Made by a program: the position numbers and the translations under genes | Part shown: one piece after another, positions 18,001-26,769 of the stretch | Position numbering within the stretch: position 1 is the first letter of the stretch | How the letters are laid out: every line of letters starts with the position of its first letter | The notes under the pieces: model-generated | What the model saw: only the letters and a program-made list of their open reading frames with translations | Told to the model about the DNA's origin: nothing | Database searches by the model: none | DNA from: Anaerolineales bacterium UBA5195 | GTDB taxonomy: Bacteria; Chloroflexota; Anaerolineae; Anaerolineales; Villigracilaceae | Assembly: GCA_002412925.1 (NCBI GenBank) | Contig: DHVZ01000033.1 | Location: 1 to 64,000 of the forward strand | Length of the DNA: 64,000 nt | Direction of reading: 5' to 3'

Positions 18001-18482
18001 AAGCCATACTTCTCGCTGGTGCGCCAGGCGTAACGATAGGTCAGTCCGAGGTTGTGATTGATTTCTTCGAAGATCAGCTTGTTACCGGCGACGTTTTTAT
18101 ACAGGTTGCGTTCCAGGCGATACAGACCGGTATAACGATTTGAGAAGGGCTCCCAGAGCGAGGCGATTTCCCCGCGCGTGACGCACAACACGGAGATATG
18201 CCCGGTGTTGGTACAATTTTCTGTCACCCGGTCATCGGGATAGTATGGGAATAAAGCCGATTCTGCGTTTGCGCGCCCGGCGGTCAGGCCGCCCGTGCTG
18301 GAAATAAAAATCCAGTGGTCTGAACTGCTGACGAGGCTGATGAAAAATGGCTGCATCCGGTCATAGTTCCGGATGCAATAATACGTTTCCCCGCCGAGGC
18401 GCAGATACTCACCACTGACTTCGCCTGGATGGAAAATCAACACGCTGTCGCCGGCATAAAGGTTCTGTTTTGAGATTTCCAT
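15012..18482 (-). CDS. GH149/GH161-type beta-1,3-oligoglucan phosphorylase
   Basis: A 1156-residue protein from the ATG at 18480-18482 (AGGG ribosome site; an upstream in-frame ATG at 18539 lies inside the preceding gene). The N-terminal YYCIRNYDRMQPFFISLVSS and SSTGGLTAGR segments, the EGGIWMNTQRPEWNDANN-like core with the probable catalytic Asp (D657), and DRVTENC match the very large clan GH-Q phosphorylases split into GH149 and GH161. Known members reversibly phosphorolyse beta-1,3-glucan oligomers to glucose 1-phosphate. I cannot separate the two families by eye. The operon context (cellobiose phosphorylase, GH94, GH1, GH3) supports beta-glucan use. No signal peptide is seen. Confidence 0.75.
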   Translation of the reverse strand: MEISKQNLYAGDSVLIFHPGEVSGEYLRLGGETYYCIRNYDRMQPFFISLVSSSDHWIFISSTGGLTAGRANAESALFPYYPDDRVTENCTNTGHISVLCVTRGEIASLWEPFSNRYTGLYRLERNLYKNVAGNKLIFEEINHNLGLTYRYAWRTSEKYGFVKTTWLKNDSSTACSISLLDGLQNLLPYGATTALQTTFSNLLNAYKRNELEPESGLGIFTLSSTLTDLAEPSESLKATTVWQTGLDQPLHLLSTQQLEAFRCGLEISQETDMRGFRGAYLVHTNLELAAGSEKEWSLVADVNQDGSQAAAIIQALQTSRQDLSTDLEREIEKSSLDLQKIVAQADGLQVSADELSTAHHFANVLFNIMRGGIFAENYTVERDDLLDFFNLRNRTVLQKQAYFFASLPEKVTYNELLKLAASTDSADLERLSHEYLPLTFSRRHGDPSRPWNKFSINVKKPDGSQRLDYQGNWRDIFQNWEPLAWSYPEFAEGMICKFLNATTADGYNPYRVTREGVEWEAPAPHDPWANIGYWGDHQIVYLEKLLEISHKFHPGRLHELLTRRIFSHANVPYRIKPYEALLEDAYNTIEFDWDLEKRIEAEIQEIGTDAKLLRNAQGQVFHVNLVEKLLTLLLAKLVNFVPEGGIWMNTQRPEWNDANNALVGKGLSVVTLGYLRRMLVFFEQILADGELTPSITCEVADFFGAINLILTENTACLEKSFSDEQRRQLMDSLGQAGSAYRANYYRNGFSGEFTSLDKNILLAFLGLARKYVEHSLKTNLRPDNLYHAYNILHLAKGQASIGHLDEMLEGQVSILSSGLLSSAKALDLLHSLRQSRLYRADQHSYILYPNRDLPGFLRKNCLDESQIAELALVAKLVEQNNHTLISRDVNGAYHFNGSFKNARDVKKALTELRQTADYRELIEAESDKVLDLFERHFNHQAFTGRSGTFFAYEGLGSLYWHMVSKLLLAVQEIYFHAAENGEAEVQELAAAYADIRYGLGYHKPPEVYGAFPTDPYSHTPAGQGAKQPGMTGQVKEEILTRLGELGLFVENGAIRFNPTLLQAAELNSEPDALNYIDVTGQEKTIELFFGSVAFTFCQVPVIIYSGAERKLLVRYTNGSQEEMPGNVLTAEISRHIFERDNQVEQIIYQTKTAAIN

Positions 18483-18513
18483 TATTTGCCCTATGTTGAC
18501 CTTTCCTGCCTCA

Positions 18514-18945
18514 CTAACCCTGCCATTCAGGGATTTCACGGACTGCGGTTTCGACTAACAATTTGCGCAATTCGGAGCACAGGGGAGCGTAATCGCTGTT
18601 GCCCGTACTTGTATCCCGGTTTTCGACCAGCAGGAGGCTGGCGCCGCGGCTTAAAACGACCACATGCCAGGCGCCGCGTTTGACATGATACATTTTCAGC
18701 GGTTCCAGCACCTGCGGATAAAGCGCAACCACCTCCGGGTCGCCCTCTGCCAAGAACAAAACCGCCTGACCCTCCAGAAGCACAAAGACCTCGTCGGTTT
18801 TGTTGTGGCGTTCGACACGTTCGATCCGCCCAGGGATGAGTTCGTCGATGTAACGCAGGATCGCCACGCGCCAGGTGCCGTAGTCGACCAGGGGTTTGTA
18901 GCCGATCCCGGTAAATTCGTGGATTTCGAGCAGTTTTTTGTTCAT
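18514..18945 (-). CDS. Small cupin-fold protein in the beta-glucan operon
   Basis: A 143-residue protein with a double-stranded beta-helix pattern: RHNKTDEVFVLLEGQAVLFLAEG (H at about 47, E52, typical of cupin motif 1) and later YHVKRGAWHVVVLSRGASLLLVENRDT (motif 2, with histidines at about 86 and 93). It could bind a metal and act as a sugar isomerase, epimerase or sensor. Its start is 2 nt after the GH94 stop, and the phosphorylase start is 31 nt downstream of its own stop, so it is firmly inside the operon. No specific function is assigned. Confidence 0.65.
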   Translation of the reverse strand: MNKKLLEIHEFTGIGYKPLVDYGTWRVAILRYIDELIPGRIERVERHNKTDEVFVLLEGQAVLFLAEGDPEVVALYPQVLEPLKMYHVKRGAWHVVVLSRGASLLLVENRDTSTGNSDYAPLCSELRKLLVETAVREIPEWQG

Positions 18946-18947
18946 GG

Positions 18948-21356
18948 TTAGCCCATCCAGACTTCGATGTAATGTTCGCCCACTGGCAACAATGGGATTA
19001 AGTTTCCAGAGACTTCCTGACCATCCACCCTCATTTTGACCACGCCCTTGCTAACGCGTTTTTCGTTATGGACAGTGATCCGCAGCTGACTCCCCCGGAA
19101 CTTGCGCGCCACCTTGAAGCCCTCCCAGGCGGATGGGATACACGGGTCAACCCGCAGGCCGTTGTATTCGGCGCGGATCCCCAGGATATATTGCGTCCCG
19201 GCCTGGTAAGTCCACGAAGCCGTCCCGGAGAGCCAGGCGTTGCGCGCCAGCCCAAACTGCGGATGTTCATCGCCCAGAATGTTTTGGGGGTAAACATACG
19301 GTTCGCTCTCGTACAGGTCGACCTGCTCGTTTTTGCCTGCCGGGTTGATCTGGGCGTAGTATTCGTAGGCCCGTTCGCCGTTCCCGAGCAGGGTCTCTGC
19401 GATCATTGCCCACGGATTGGGATGCAGGAAAATCCCGCCATTTTCCTTTGCGCCGGGCGGATAGGTGGTCACGCCGCCAACTTTCGGGTCGAAGCCGTTA
19501 TAGCCGGGCGCGGAGAGTTTAATCCCGTACTTGGTGTTGAGTTTTCCGTAAACGGAGTCCATAGCTTGGCGGGCGCGCTCGGGCGCGGCGAAACCGGAGA
19601 GCACCGCCCAGGATTGGCCGTTTAGATGGATCTGGCCCTTCTCGTTTTTATGCGACCCGAGCGGTGAGCCGTCGTGATCGAAATACATCACGTACCAGTC
19701 CCCATCCCAGGCGCAGGCCTCAACCCGCGCTTTCATCTCGTCGTAAGCCTGGCGATACTCGTCTGCGGCAGATTCCTGGTCGAGGTGCTCGAGCAGCGCG
19801 ATGAATTCGTTCAGCGCGCGCCCATAGAGATGCGCCGTGAACATCGATTCCGCGCCAGTCGGCAGGTTGATGGTGTCGTTCCAATCGGCGAAACCCAAAA
19901 GCGGTAGGCTGTGTTTGCCGGTATCGTTCCGGGTGAAATTCAAAGCGCGTTGAATGTGCTCCAGCACCGGGGCAGATTCGAGCGCCTGTCCGGCTTTATC
20001 CTTGTCGTAAAACGGGACGACTTCATCCAGTAAGGCAAAGTCCCCGGTTTCTTTGAGATAGGCCGCAATTCCCAAAATGCTCCACAGGTGATCGTCGCTG
20101 TAATAATGTGGACGGTCCTCGCGTTCGAGCGCATCGCCTTCCGAACCTTCCATGGTCAGCGGGTTGAACTGGTGCAGGGCTGAGCCGTTTCGTTTCTGGA
20201 AAGATAGCAGGGTTTTCAGGAAAGTTTTGCTTTCCTCGGGCAGCGCGGCTATAACGGCCAGCACATCCTGCGATGAATCGCGGATGCCGATCCCGCGCGC
20301 GCCGAGCCCGAGTTGGTAATACGATAAATATCGCGACCAGGTCTTGGTGATATAGCACTGGTGGGGATTGTGGATGTTCAAGATGCTGTTCATGGCCGCA
20401 TCGGGCGTTTCGACTTGCAGGGTTCCGAGATACACGTCCCAGAAAACCTTGATCTCTGCAAGCGCGGCATCCACGGCTTCAAGTTTGCGGAATTTGTCAA
20501 TGCCAGCCCTGGCGGTTTCGAAAGTGGCATCCTGACCCAACTGGGTTACCAGCCAGCGCGTCTCACCGGGTTGGATCGCGTCCAGGTGATGCAAGAGCGC
20601 CGCAATATTATCCCCGCGCTGGGCCTCGGTATTGCTCAATTCATCCGCTTGCAGGCTGAGGGGATTGGCCCAGGTTCCATACTCGTTTGCGCCCAGGAAA
20701 TTCTTGCGGTCGGTCTCAAACGAAGAGGCCGGTAAATTCGAAGTGAAATAGTTGATCTTTGTATCCTTGAACATGAAAGGATACTGGATCAGAGCTGTGA
20801 ATTTATCATCCCGGATGGCTTGCGACTGCATCGTCTGCGGAATCCAATCGGCGTTGGTGAATTGCTTGAGCGCATCCGGGTGGGTATATTCCACCACTGG
20901 GATAGCATCCACCGTGAGCGGTTCTGGGGAAATATTGGTGATTTTGATTTCGCGCACTTCGCGTGCTTCGTTCTGTGGAACGAAAATTGTCACTTCGCAG
21001 CGCAATCCGTAGGCTTCGCTGATGATGCGCGTATAACCCAATCCAACGCGGCAAACATAACGATCGTATTGATGCAGTGTCGGCACGTAGAATGGTGAAA
21101 ACAGGATTGCGTTTTTTGGGCGCTTGATTTTAATGTAAAGCGTTTCGCCCTTGAAATCCGAAGCGGGCGCTTGTTGCAGGTATTTGGTGATGCGGTTAAA
21201 GGTTGGATCGTTTTTGCAGATCAACGCTCCGCCGGTCTGGTCGATAAAGCCTCCGAAAGCCAGTGTGCCAATGTAATTGATCCACTTGATCGGTGTCCGC
21301 GGGTTGGTAATGACGTATTCACGCCGATTGTCATCAAAGTAGCCGTAGTTCGTCAT
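18948..21356 (-). CDS. GH94 disaccharide phosphorylase, second paralogue of unresolved specificity
   Basis: An 802-residue clan GH-Q enzyme. The N-terminal beta-sandwich opens with NYGYFDDNRREYVITNP. The (alpha/alpha)6 barrel carries RGIGIRDSSQD (phosphate and sugar binding), GFADWND with the catalytic acid at about 491-494, and the C-terminal NPWAMIAETLLGNGERAYEYY and SGTASWTYQAGTQYILGIR segments. It differs from the adjacent cellobiose phosphorylase in the substrate-facing N-terminal region (GTLAFGGFIDQTGGALICKN) and has TINLPTG where that one has CLNLNCF. The acceptor is therefore probably different: laminaribiose, cellobionate or sophorose are possibilities, none proved. It releases alpha-glucose 1-phosphate in the cytosol. 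Confidence 0.85.
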   Translation of the reverse strand: MTNYGYFDDNRREYVITNPRTPIKWINYIGTLAFGGFIDQTGGALICKNDPTFNRITKYLQQAPASDFKGETLYIKIKRPKNAILFSPFYVPTLHQYDRYVCRVGLGYTRIISEAYGLRCEVTIFVPQNEAREVREIKITNISPEPLTVDAIPVVEYTHPDALKQFTNADWIPQTMQSQAIRDDKFTALIQYPFMFKDTKINYFTSNLPASSFETDRKNFLGANEYGTWANPLSLQADELSNTEAQRGDNIAALLHHLDAIQPGETRWLVTQLGQDATFETARAGIDKFRKLEAVDAALAEIKVFWDVYLGTLQVETPDAAMNSILNIHNPHQCYITKTWSRYLSYYQLGLGARGIGIRDSSQDVLAVIAALPEESKTFLKTLLSFQKRNGSALHQFNPLTMEGSEGDALEREDRPHYYSDDHLWSILGIAAYLKETGDFALLDEVVPFYDKDKAGQALESAPVLEHIQRALNFTRNDTGKHSLPLLGFADWNDTINLPTGAESMFTAHLYGRALNEFIALLEHLDQESAADEYRQAYDEMKARVEACAWDGDWYVMYFDHDGSPLGSHKNEKGQIHLNGQSWAVLSGFAAPERARQAMDSVYGKLNTKYGIKLSAPGYNGFDPKVGGVTTYPPGAKENGGIFLHPNPWAMIAETLLGNGERAYEYYAQINPAGKNEQVDLYESEPYVYPQNILGDEHPQFGLARNAWLSGTASWTYQAGTQYILGIRAEYNGLRVDPCIPSAWEGFKVARKFRGSQLRITVHNEKRVSKGVVKMRVDGQEVSGNLIPLLPVGEHYIEVWMG

Positions 21357-21440
21357 TTTCTTTCCAATCCGTATTCAGGAGAAAGGTGGGGCGCTTCAGC
21401 GCCAGTTTTTCCTAAAGAGAAATCGCCAGAGAACAGATCG

Positions 21441-23936
21441 TCAGCCAAGCGTGACTTTGACGGTCACTTCTTTGGTTCCTGCTTTTGGCAGGGGGATGAC
21501 GTTCCCGGCAACAGGCTTGTCATCCACTTCCAGGTGGATATCCGTTCCCGGCCCTTCCCGCTTAATCGAGATGGCGTAACGTACCCCCCGGAATTCACGG
21601 ACCATTTCGAAGCTATTCCAGGCGGTTGGCATAACCGGCGAGATCTCCAGCCCGTCATAGGCTGGTTTGATCCCCAGGATGGCCTGCGTGATGGCGACAT
21701 AGTTCCAAGCGGCAGTGCCGGAGAGCCAGGAGTTCTTGGCTTCACCGTGGGTGGCCGCGTCCCTGCCTGCGATCATCTGCGCGTAGACGTAAGGTTCGCA
21801 GCGGTGAATCTCGCTGATTCCTTCCCGCGCCGAAGGGTTGATCCGTAAATAATAATCGTAGGCCTTATCCCCCCGCCCGACCATTGTCTCGGCAATCATG
21901 ATCCAGGGGTTGGTATGGCAGAAGATCCCGGCATTTTCCTTGTAGCCGGGCGGGTATGACGAAATTTCGCCCAGATGCAGGTAGTATTTGCTGAAGGCGG
22001 GTTGCTGCAAAACGATCCCATGCTTGGTTGCCAGGTGTTTGCCGACTGAATCGAGTGCCTTAATGGCATTGCCATTCTCCAGGCCCAACCCGGCCAGGAT
22101 GCAGATGCCCTGCGGCTCGATGAAAATCCTGCCTTCCGCATTTTCCTTTGAACCGAGCGCATGCCCAAAATCATCATAGGCGCGTCGGAACCAGGCCCCA
22201 TCCCAACCAGCTTTCCAGACAGTCTTTTCCATCTCAGCAGCTGCGGTGCTGTAAGTTGTCGAAGGTTGAAAGTCGAAAGTCGCCATAACGTTTGACTTTT
22301 GACTTTCAACATGTTTTGCGAGCTGTTCCATCTCTTGGCAAGTCAGCACAAACAATCCCGCGATAAAGACGCTTTCGGCGACTGTACCAGCTTTGTTGGT
22401 TGTAGTCTGGAAGGATTGCCCCGGTGTGTCGGAGAAGCAGTTCAGGTTCAGGCAGTCGTTCCAGTCAGCGCGGCCAATCAGCGGCAGGCCGTTGGGGCCC
22501 AGCCGATCGAGCGTGTACTGGATGGCGCGCTGGAGGTGCTCATAGAGCGGCGTTTCACTGCCGGGGTCGTTTTCATACTGCACCCGCGCATCCAGAATCG
22601 TCCAATCCCCGCTCTCCTTGATGTAAGCCGCCACGCCGAGCACGAGCCAGGCCGGGTCGTCGTTAAAACCGGAGCCGACGTCGTTGTTGCCACGTTTTGT
22701 CAGTGGTTGGTACTGGTGGAAGGCGCCGCCGTTTTTTAGTTGGGTGGCTGCCAGGTCGAGAATCCGCTCGCGCGCTCTTTCGGGAATCATGTGGACGAAA
22801 CCCAGCAAATCCTGGGTCGAGTCGCGGAAGCCCATCCCGCGCCCGATACCGCTCTCGAAGTAGGATGCCGAGCGGCTCAGATTAAAGGTCACCATGCACT
22901 GGTAAGCATTCCAGATATTGACCATCCGGTTAGTGTGTTCATCGGGTGTGGTTACCTGTAACTTTCCAAGCAGGTTGTCCCAATGGACCTTCAGGGCGGC
23001 AAAGGCTTTGTTAACGTTGGCGGGTTTGAGATACTTTGTGATGATCGGCAGAACGGTTTCTTTGTTGATGATTTGGGAATCTGCCGGATCGAATTTCTTA
23101 TCGCTGGGGTTTTCATGATATCCCAGCAAGAAAATGATCTTCCTGGATTCCCCGGCTTTAAGTTCAATCCGGATGTGGTGTGAACCAATCGGCTGCCAGC
23201 CATGCGCCTCAGACTCGCCCGAAACGCCTTTTTCGACGGCCAGCGGCGAATCCCAACCCCGGTATGGGCCTAAAAAGGCCTCGCGCTGAGTATCGTAGCC
23301 ATCCAGTTCTTCAGAGCAGGCGAAGTAGGCGAAGTGGTTGCGCCGCTCGCGATATTCGGTTTTGTGATAGATGACCCTGTCTACAATTTCCATCTGGGCG
23401 GTAGAGAAATTGCGCTGGAAGTTAGTGGCGTCGTCATTGGCGTCCCACAGGCAGAACTCGATCGCCGAGAAAACCGACAGGTCGGCTGGTTTGTCGCGCC
23501 GGTTGGTGACGGTCAACTCCCAGATTTCGAGATTTTCCCCCAGCGGAACAAAGTAGCGGATCTGGGACTCGATCTTATGCGCCACCGAACGAATGGTGGT
23601 GTAACCCTGCCCGTGGCGGCATTCGTACTCGTCGAGCTTGTCACGCGTCGGCATCCAGGTTGGAGACCAGTAGGGGCGCGAAATGGTGGTTTTCTTGCCA
23701 GCGTCATTATCGCGCAAGTAAATGTAGCGCCCGCCCATATCAAGCGGGGCGTTGTTGTAGCGATAGCGTGTCAGGCGGCGCAAGCGGGCATCTTTGTAGA
23801 AAGAATATCCCCCGGCCGTATTGGAGATTAAGCCAAAATACGCTTCGCTGCCCAGGTAATTGATCCAGGGCAGGGGGGTGTCGGGATGGGTGATAACGTA
23901 TTCTCTGTTCGTGTCGTCAAAGTGTCCGTAGCGCAT
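21441..23936 (-). CDS. Cellobiose phosphorylase (GH94)
   Basis: An 831-residue GH94 enzyme from the ATG at 23934-23936 (GAGG 8 nt upstream). Similarity to characterised cellobiose phosphorylases is strong throughout: MRYGHFDDTNREYVITHPDT, PWINYLG, GRGMGFRDSTQDLLGFVHMIP, HQYQPLTKRGNND, LIGRADWNDCLNLNCF (catalytic DWND at 491-494), IEPQGICILAG and YPPGYKENAGIFCH. It splits cellobiose with phosphate into glucose 1-phosphate and glucose. Residues about 543-558 (VESQKSNVMATFDFQP region) are encoded by a short palindromic repeat and interrupt a helix that is continuous in other family members. The gene follows GH3 (118-nt gap) and precedes a second GH94. Confidence 0.93.
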   Translation of the reverse strand: MRYGHFDDTNREYVITHPDTPLPWINYLGSEAYFGLISNTAGGYSFYKDARLRRLTRYRYNNAPLDMGGRYIYLRDNDAGKKTTISRPYWSPTWMPTRDKLDEYECRHGQGYTTIRSVAHKIESQIRYFVPLGENLEIWELTVTNRRDKPADLSVFSAIEFCLWDANDDATNFQRNFSTAQMEIVDRVIYHKTEYRERRNHFAYFACSEELDGYDTQREAFLGPYRGWDSPLAVEKGVSGESEAHGWQPIGSHHIRIELKAGESRKIIFLLGYHENPSDKKFDPADSQIINKETVLPIITKYLKPANVNKAFAALKVHWDNLLGKLQVTTPDEHTNRMVNIWNAYQCMVTFNLSRSASYFESGIGRGMGFRDSTQDLLGFVHMIPERARERILDLAATQLKNGGAFHQYQPLTKRGNNDVGSGFNDDPAWLVLGVAAYIKESGDWTILDARVQYENDPGSETPLYEHLQRAIQYTLDRLGPNGLPLIGRADWNDCLNLNCFSDTPGQSFQTTTNKAGTVAESVFIAGLFVLTCQEMEQLAKHVESQKSNVMATFDFQPSTTYSTAAAEMEKTVWKAGWDGAWFRRAYDDFGHALGSKENAEGRIFIEPQGICILAGLGLENGNAIKALDSVGKHLATKHGIVLQQPAFSKYYLHLGEISSYPPGYKENAGIFCHTNPWIMIAETMVGRGDKAYDYYLRINPSAREGISEIHRCEPYVYAQMIAGRDAATHGEAKNSWLSGTAAWNYVAITQAILGIKPAYDGLEISPVMPTAWNSFEMVREFRGVRYAISIKREGPGTDIHLEVDDKPVAGNVIPLPKAGTKEVTVKVTLG
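22265..22310. repeat. 46-bp palindromic repeat inside the cellobiose phosphorylase gene
   Basis: The arms GTTGAAAGTCGAAAGTC (22265-22281) and GACTTTTGACTTTCAAC (22294-22310) pair at 16 of 17 positions around a 12-nt loop. The element is in frame and adds roughly 12-15 residues. Confidence 0.7.
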
Positions 23937-24054
23937 GCGTGCCTCATTTCTCGAGATGTTTTTGTAGAGTAGTAACAAGGAGACTGGATGACAAGTTCAC
24001 AAGGAAAAGCCTGCTTCTCTAAATACATGTCTCCTCGTTTACGGATTTACTTTT

Positions 24055-26724
24055 CTAGGCCTTGGCCAAATCTTCAACCAGCGCTTGCAGTTTTTCTGGT
24101 GTGACAATATTGGGCGCAAAGGCGGCGATCTGGTCGATGGTCATTTCCAGCACGTGCTGGAGGTCGGGAGCTTTGATCCATTCGCGGAAGTGTTTGGCGA
24201 ACGCGGCATATCCGGCGGGGTCGTCGAGAATAACGCGCAGCTTCAGCCCGGTGTGCAGGCGGGCGTCGCGGCGGATCGGCGGCGCAGCCAGGGCGGTTAT
24301 GGCCTTCAGGCGGATGTCGCGGCTTGAAGCGCCGACCAGGATTTCAAATTCACCGGGTTCGGTCACCCAGCCTCCACGCGCGGGATCGTAAAACCAGAAG
24401 GCTTCCTGGTCCAGTTGGAACTCAACGGTTTTGCTTTCGCCCGGTTGGAGTTCCACCTTTGCAAAAGCCTTCAGTTCCTTTTCGGGACGCACCAGGCTTG
24501 AGCGGACGTCGCGGACATAAACCTGGACGATTTCCTTACCCGCGCGCTTGCCGGTATTTTTGATTTTCACGCTGACCGTCAGGCTGTCTTCGGCCTTAAA
24601 AGTTTCTGCCACCTGTAAGCCGCTGTAGGCGAAAGTCGTGTATGAAAGGCCATATCCAAAGGGAAACAACGGCGCAATTTCTTTCTTTTCGTAGTAGCGA
24701 TAGCCCACGAACAGCCCTTCGCCGTAAAAGACCTTTCCGTTTTCGCCGGGAAAGTTGAGATAGGATGGATTATCCTGCAAGCGCACCGGGAAGGTCGTCG
24801 GCAGTTTCCCAGAGGGTGTTACATCGCCAAAGAGAACGTCGGCCAGCGCATTGCCCTGTTCCTGGCTGTCGTACCACAATTGCACCACGCCCGCCACGTT
24901 ATCGATCCACGGCATTTCCACTGGCGAGCCGACATTCAGTATCACGACCGTCTTTGGGTTGGCGGCGGCCACTTTTGCGATCAGCTCATCCTGCTCGCCG
25001 GGCAGCTTCATATCGACCCGGTCAAAACCTTCCGCTTCCCACTCCCCGGTCAACCCGGCAAGAAGAACGACCACGTCCGAGCGCTTGGCGAGTTCCACCG
25101 CTTCGGCGATCAAATCGGCGGCGTGCGGCGGCATGTGGCTGACCGAGAGCGAACGCCAGAGCGGGTCGCCGTCCCAGTTGTATTCCACCTTGATGGCATA
25201 TTTCTGCCCGGCGGTCATTTCCAACTCGACAGTTTTTTGCCCGTAGGGAGCAGGTTCAACCCAGTTGTCGATCACTTCTTGCCCTTCGATGTACATCCGC
25301 CCGCGGCCGACAGTCCCCAGCCCAAAGGTATGCCTGCCGCTTTCTTTGGGGGTAAAGAAACCGCTCAAACGCACTGCAAAACGCGCCTGGTTCACGTTCG
25401 GCACGCAATCGCTGAACCAGCCAAACTGAACGGTTTTATTGACCTGGGTAAAGGCCGGTTGACCGGAGAAATCGAGATGATCAAAGATTTCGACGAACAG
25501 GCCGGGCTGGCCATCGGTGGTGGATAACAACTCAGCCTCAGGAGCGGGCATGGTGCGGTGGATGAAGCACCCTGGAGCATACTCCACCGAGGCCTGTTTC
25601 CCGGCTCGTGAGCGGATTCCTTCGAGAGGCGAGACCACGTAATGCGGCGTAACGGCTGAGCTGCCGCCGCCCAGGATTTGCGCCCAACGCGCACTTTCGC
25701 CGATCACCGCGATGGTTTTCACGCCTTCCAGCGGCAGGAGGTTTTTATCATTTTTGAGCAGGACGATGGCTTCCCCGGCTGCCTCACGGATGATCTCACG
25801 ATGCGCAGGGCGATCCTCGCCGCGTTCGGGTTGGAGTACGGGATTCTCGAACTCTGCTGGAGAGCACGGGACAGGCAGCCCAGCTTTTTCCATCACCTTG
25901 AGTAAGCGACTGATCTTGTCATTGACTCCGGCTTCGGTCAGCGTGCCCGCAGCCAGCGCCGCCTTGACCTTTTCTGCGCTCATCCAGCGGGCCGGGCCGG
26001 GCATTTCCAGATCCAATCCGCCCGCGGGAACGTTATCTGTATAGGTGCCGTACCAGTCTGACATGACAATCCCCTCAAAGTCCCATTCCTCTTTTAGGAT
26101 GGTCTTCAAGGTGTAATCGTTTTCGCTGGCAAATGTGCCGCGCACGCGGTTGTATGCTGACATGACCGCCCAGGGTTTCGCATTCTTGATGGCTTTACGG
26201 AACGGCTCCAGGTAAAGCTCACGTAATGGGCGCTCTTCGACTTCAGAACTCATCGACATGCGCTCAAATTCCTGGTCGTTGCAGACGAAGTGCTTGATGC
26301 ACGCACCGGCGCCGTTCTTTTGCAGGCCGTTGATGTAAGCGGTGGCTATCTCGCCGCTCAAATAGGGGTCTTCGGAATAGCACTCGAAATTACGCCCGGC
26401 AATCGGTGAGCGATGAAGATTGACCGTCGGCGCGAGCAGGATGTGCGCGCCCTTGAGTTTGACTTCATCAGCCAGGACTTTGCCGACCTGTTCAACCAAT
26501 TCCCGATTCCAGGTGGCGCCCAGCGCCACTCCTACCGGCGTGGCGACCGAGCCGGGGCCCATGTTGCCCTGGGCTCCGCGCCCGCCATTCGGGCCGTCGG
26601 TCACCTTTATGGTCGGAATGCCCAGCCGTTTGACAGGAACAGTGTGCCACATATCTGCTCCGGCCAGCAGGGAAATTTTCTCGTCCAGGGTCATTTGTTC
26701 GATAATTTTTTCGATGTTGGTCAT
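24055..26724 (-). CDS. GH3 beta-glucosidase with inserted PA14 domain
   Basis: An 889-residue family 3 enzyme. The barrel runs from the N-terminus to about 240, with the nucleophile in VMSDWYGTY (D223). The alpha/beta sandwich carries EWEAEGFDRVDM, where a Glu can serve as acid/base. Between them, residues about 395-540 form a PA14 domain (GLFVEIFDHLDF, GRMYIEGQEVIDNW, YAIKVEYNWDG), usually a subsite-shaping sugar-binding module. A fibronectin-III-like domain follows at about 660-750. There is no signal peptide. It lies 45 nt downstream of the LacI-type regulator and is probably the first enzyme gene of the operon. Hydrolysis of beta-glucosides such as sophorose, laminaribiose or cello-oligosaccharides is likely. 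Confidence 0.92.
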   Translation of the reverse strand: MTNIEKIIEQMTLDEKISLLAGADMWHTVPVKRLGIPTIKVTDGPNGGRGAQGNMGPGSVATPVGVALGATWNRELVEQVGKVLADEVKLKGAHILLAPTVNLHRSPIAGRNFECYSEDPYLSGEIATAYINGLQKNGAGACIKHFVCNDQEFERMSMSSEVEERPLRELYLEPFRKAIKNAKPWAVMSAYNRVRGTFASENDYTLKTILKEEWDFEGIVMSDWYGTYTDNVPAGGLDLEMPGPARWMSAEKVKAALAAGTLTEAGVNDKISRLLKVMEKAGLPVPCSPAEFENPVLQPERGEDRPAHREIIREAAGEAIVLLKNDKNLLPLEGVKTIAVIGESARWAQILGGGSSAVTPHYVVSPLEGIRSRAGKQASVEYAPGCFIHRTMPAPEAELLSTTDGQPGLFVEIFDHLDFSGQPAFTQVNKTVQFGWFSDCVPNVNQARFAVRLSGFFTPKESGRHTFGLGTVGRGRMYIEGQEVIDNWVEPAPYGQKTVELEMTAGQKYAIKVEYNWDGDPLWRSLSVSHMPPHAADLIAEAVELAKRSDVVVLLAGLTGEWEAEGFDRVDMKLPGEQDELIAKVAAANPKTVVILNVGSPVEMPWIDNVAGVVQLWYDSQEQGNALADVLFGDVTPSGKLPTTFPVRLQDNPSYLNFPGENGKVFYGEGLFVGYRYYEKKEIAPLFPFGYGLSYTTFAYSGLQVAETFKAEDSLTVSVKIKNTGKRAGKEIVQVYVRDVRSSLVRPEKELKAFAKVELQPGESKTVEFQLDQEAFWFYDPARGGWVTEPGEFEILVGASSRDIRLKAITALAAPPIRRDARLHTGLKLRVILDDPAGYAAFAKHFREWIKAPDLQHVLEMTIDQIAAFAPNIVTPEKLQALVEDLAKA

Positions 26725-26769
26725 TATAGTCAGCCTTTTTTGAGATCTAGAGAGTGGTCTGATTCACAG

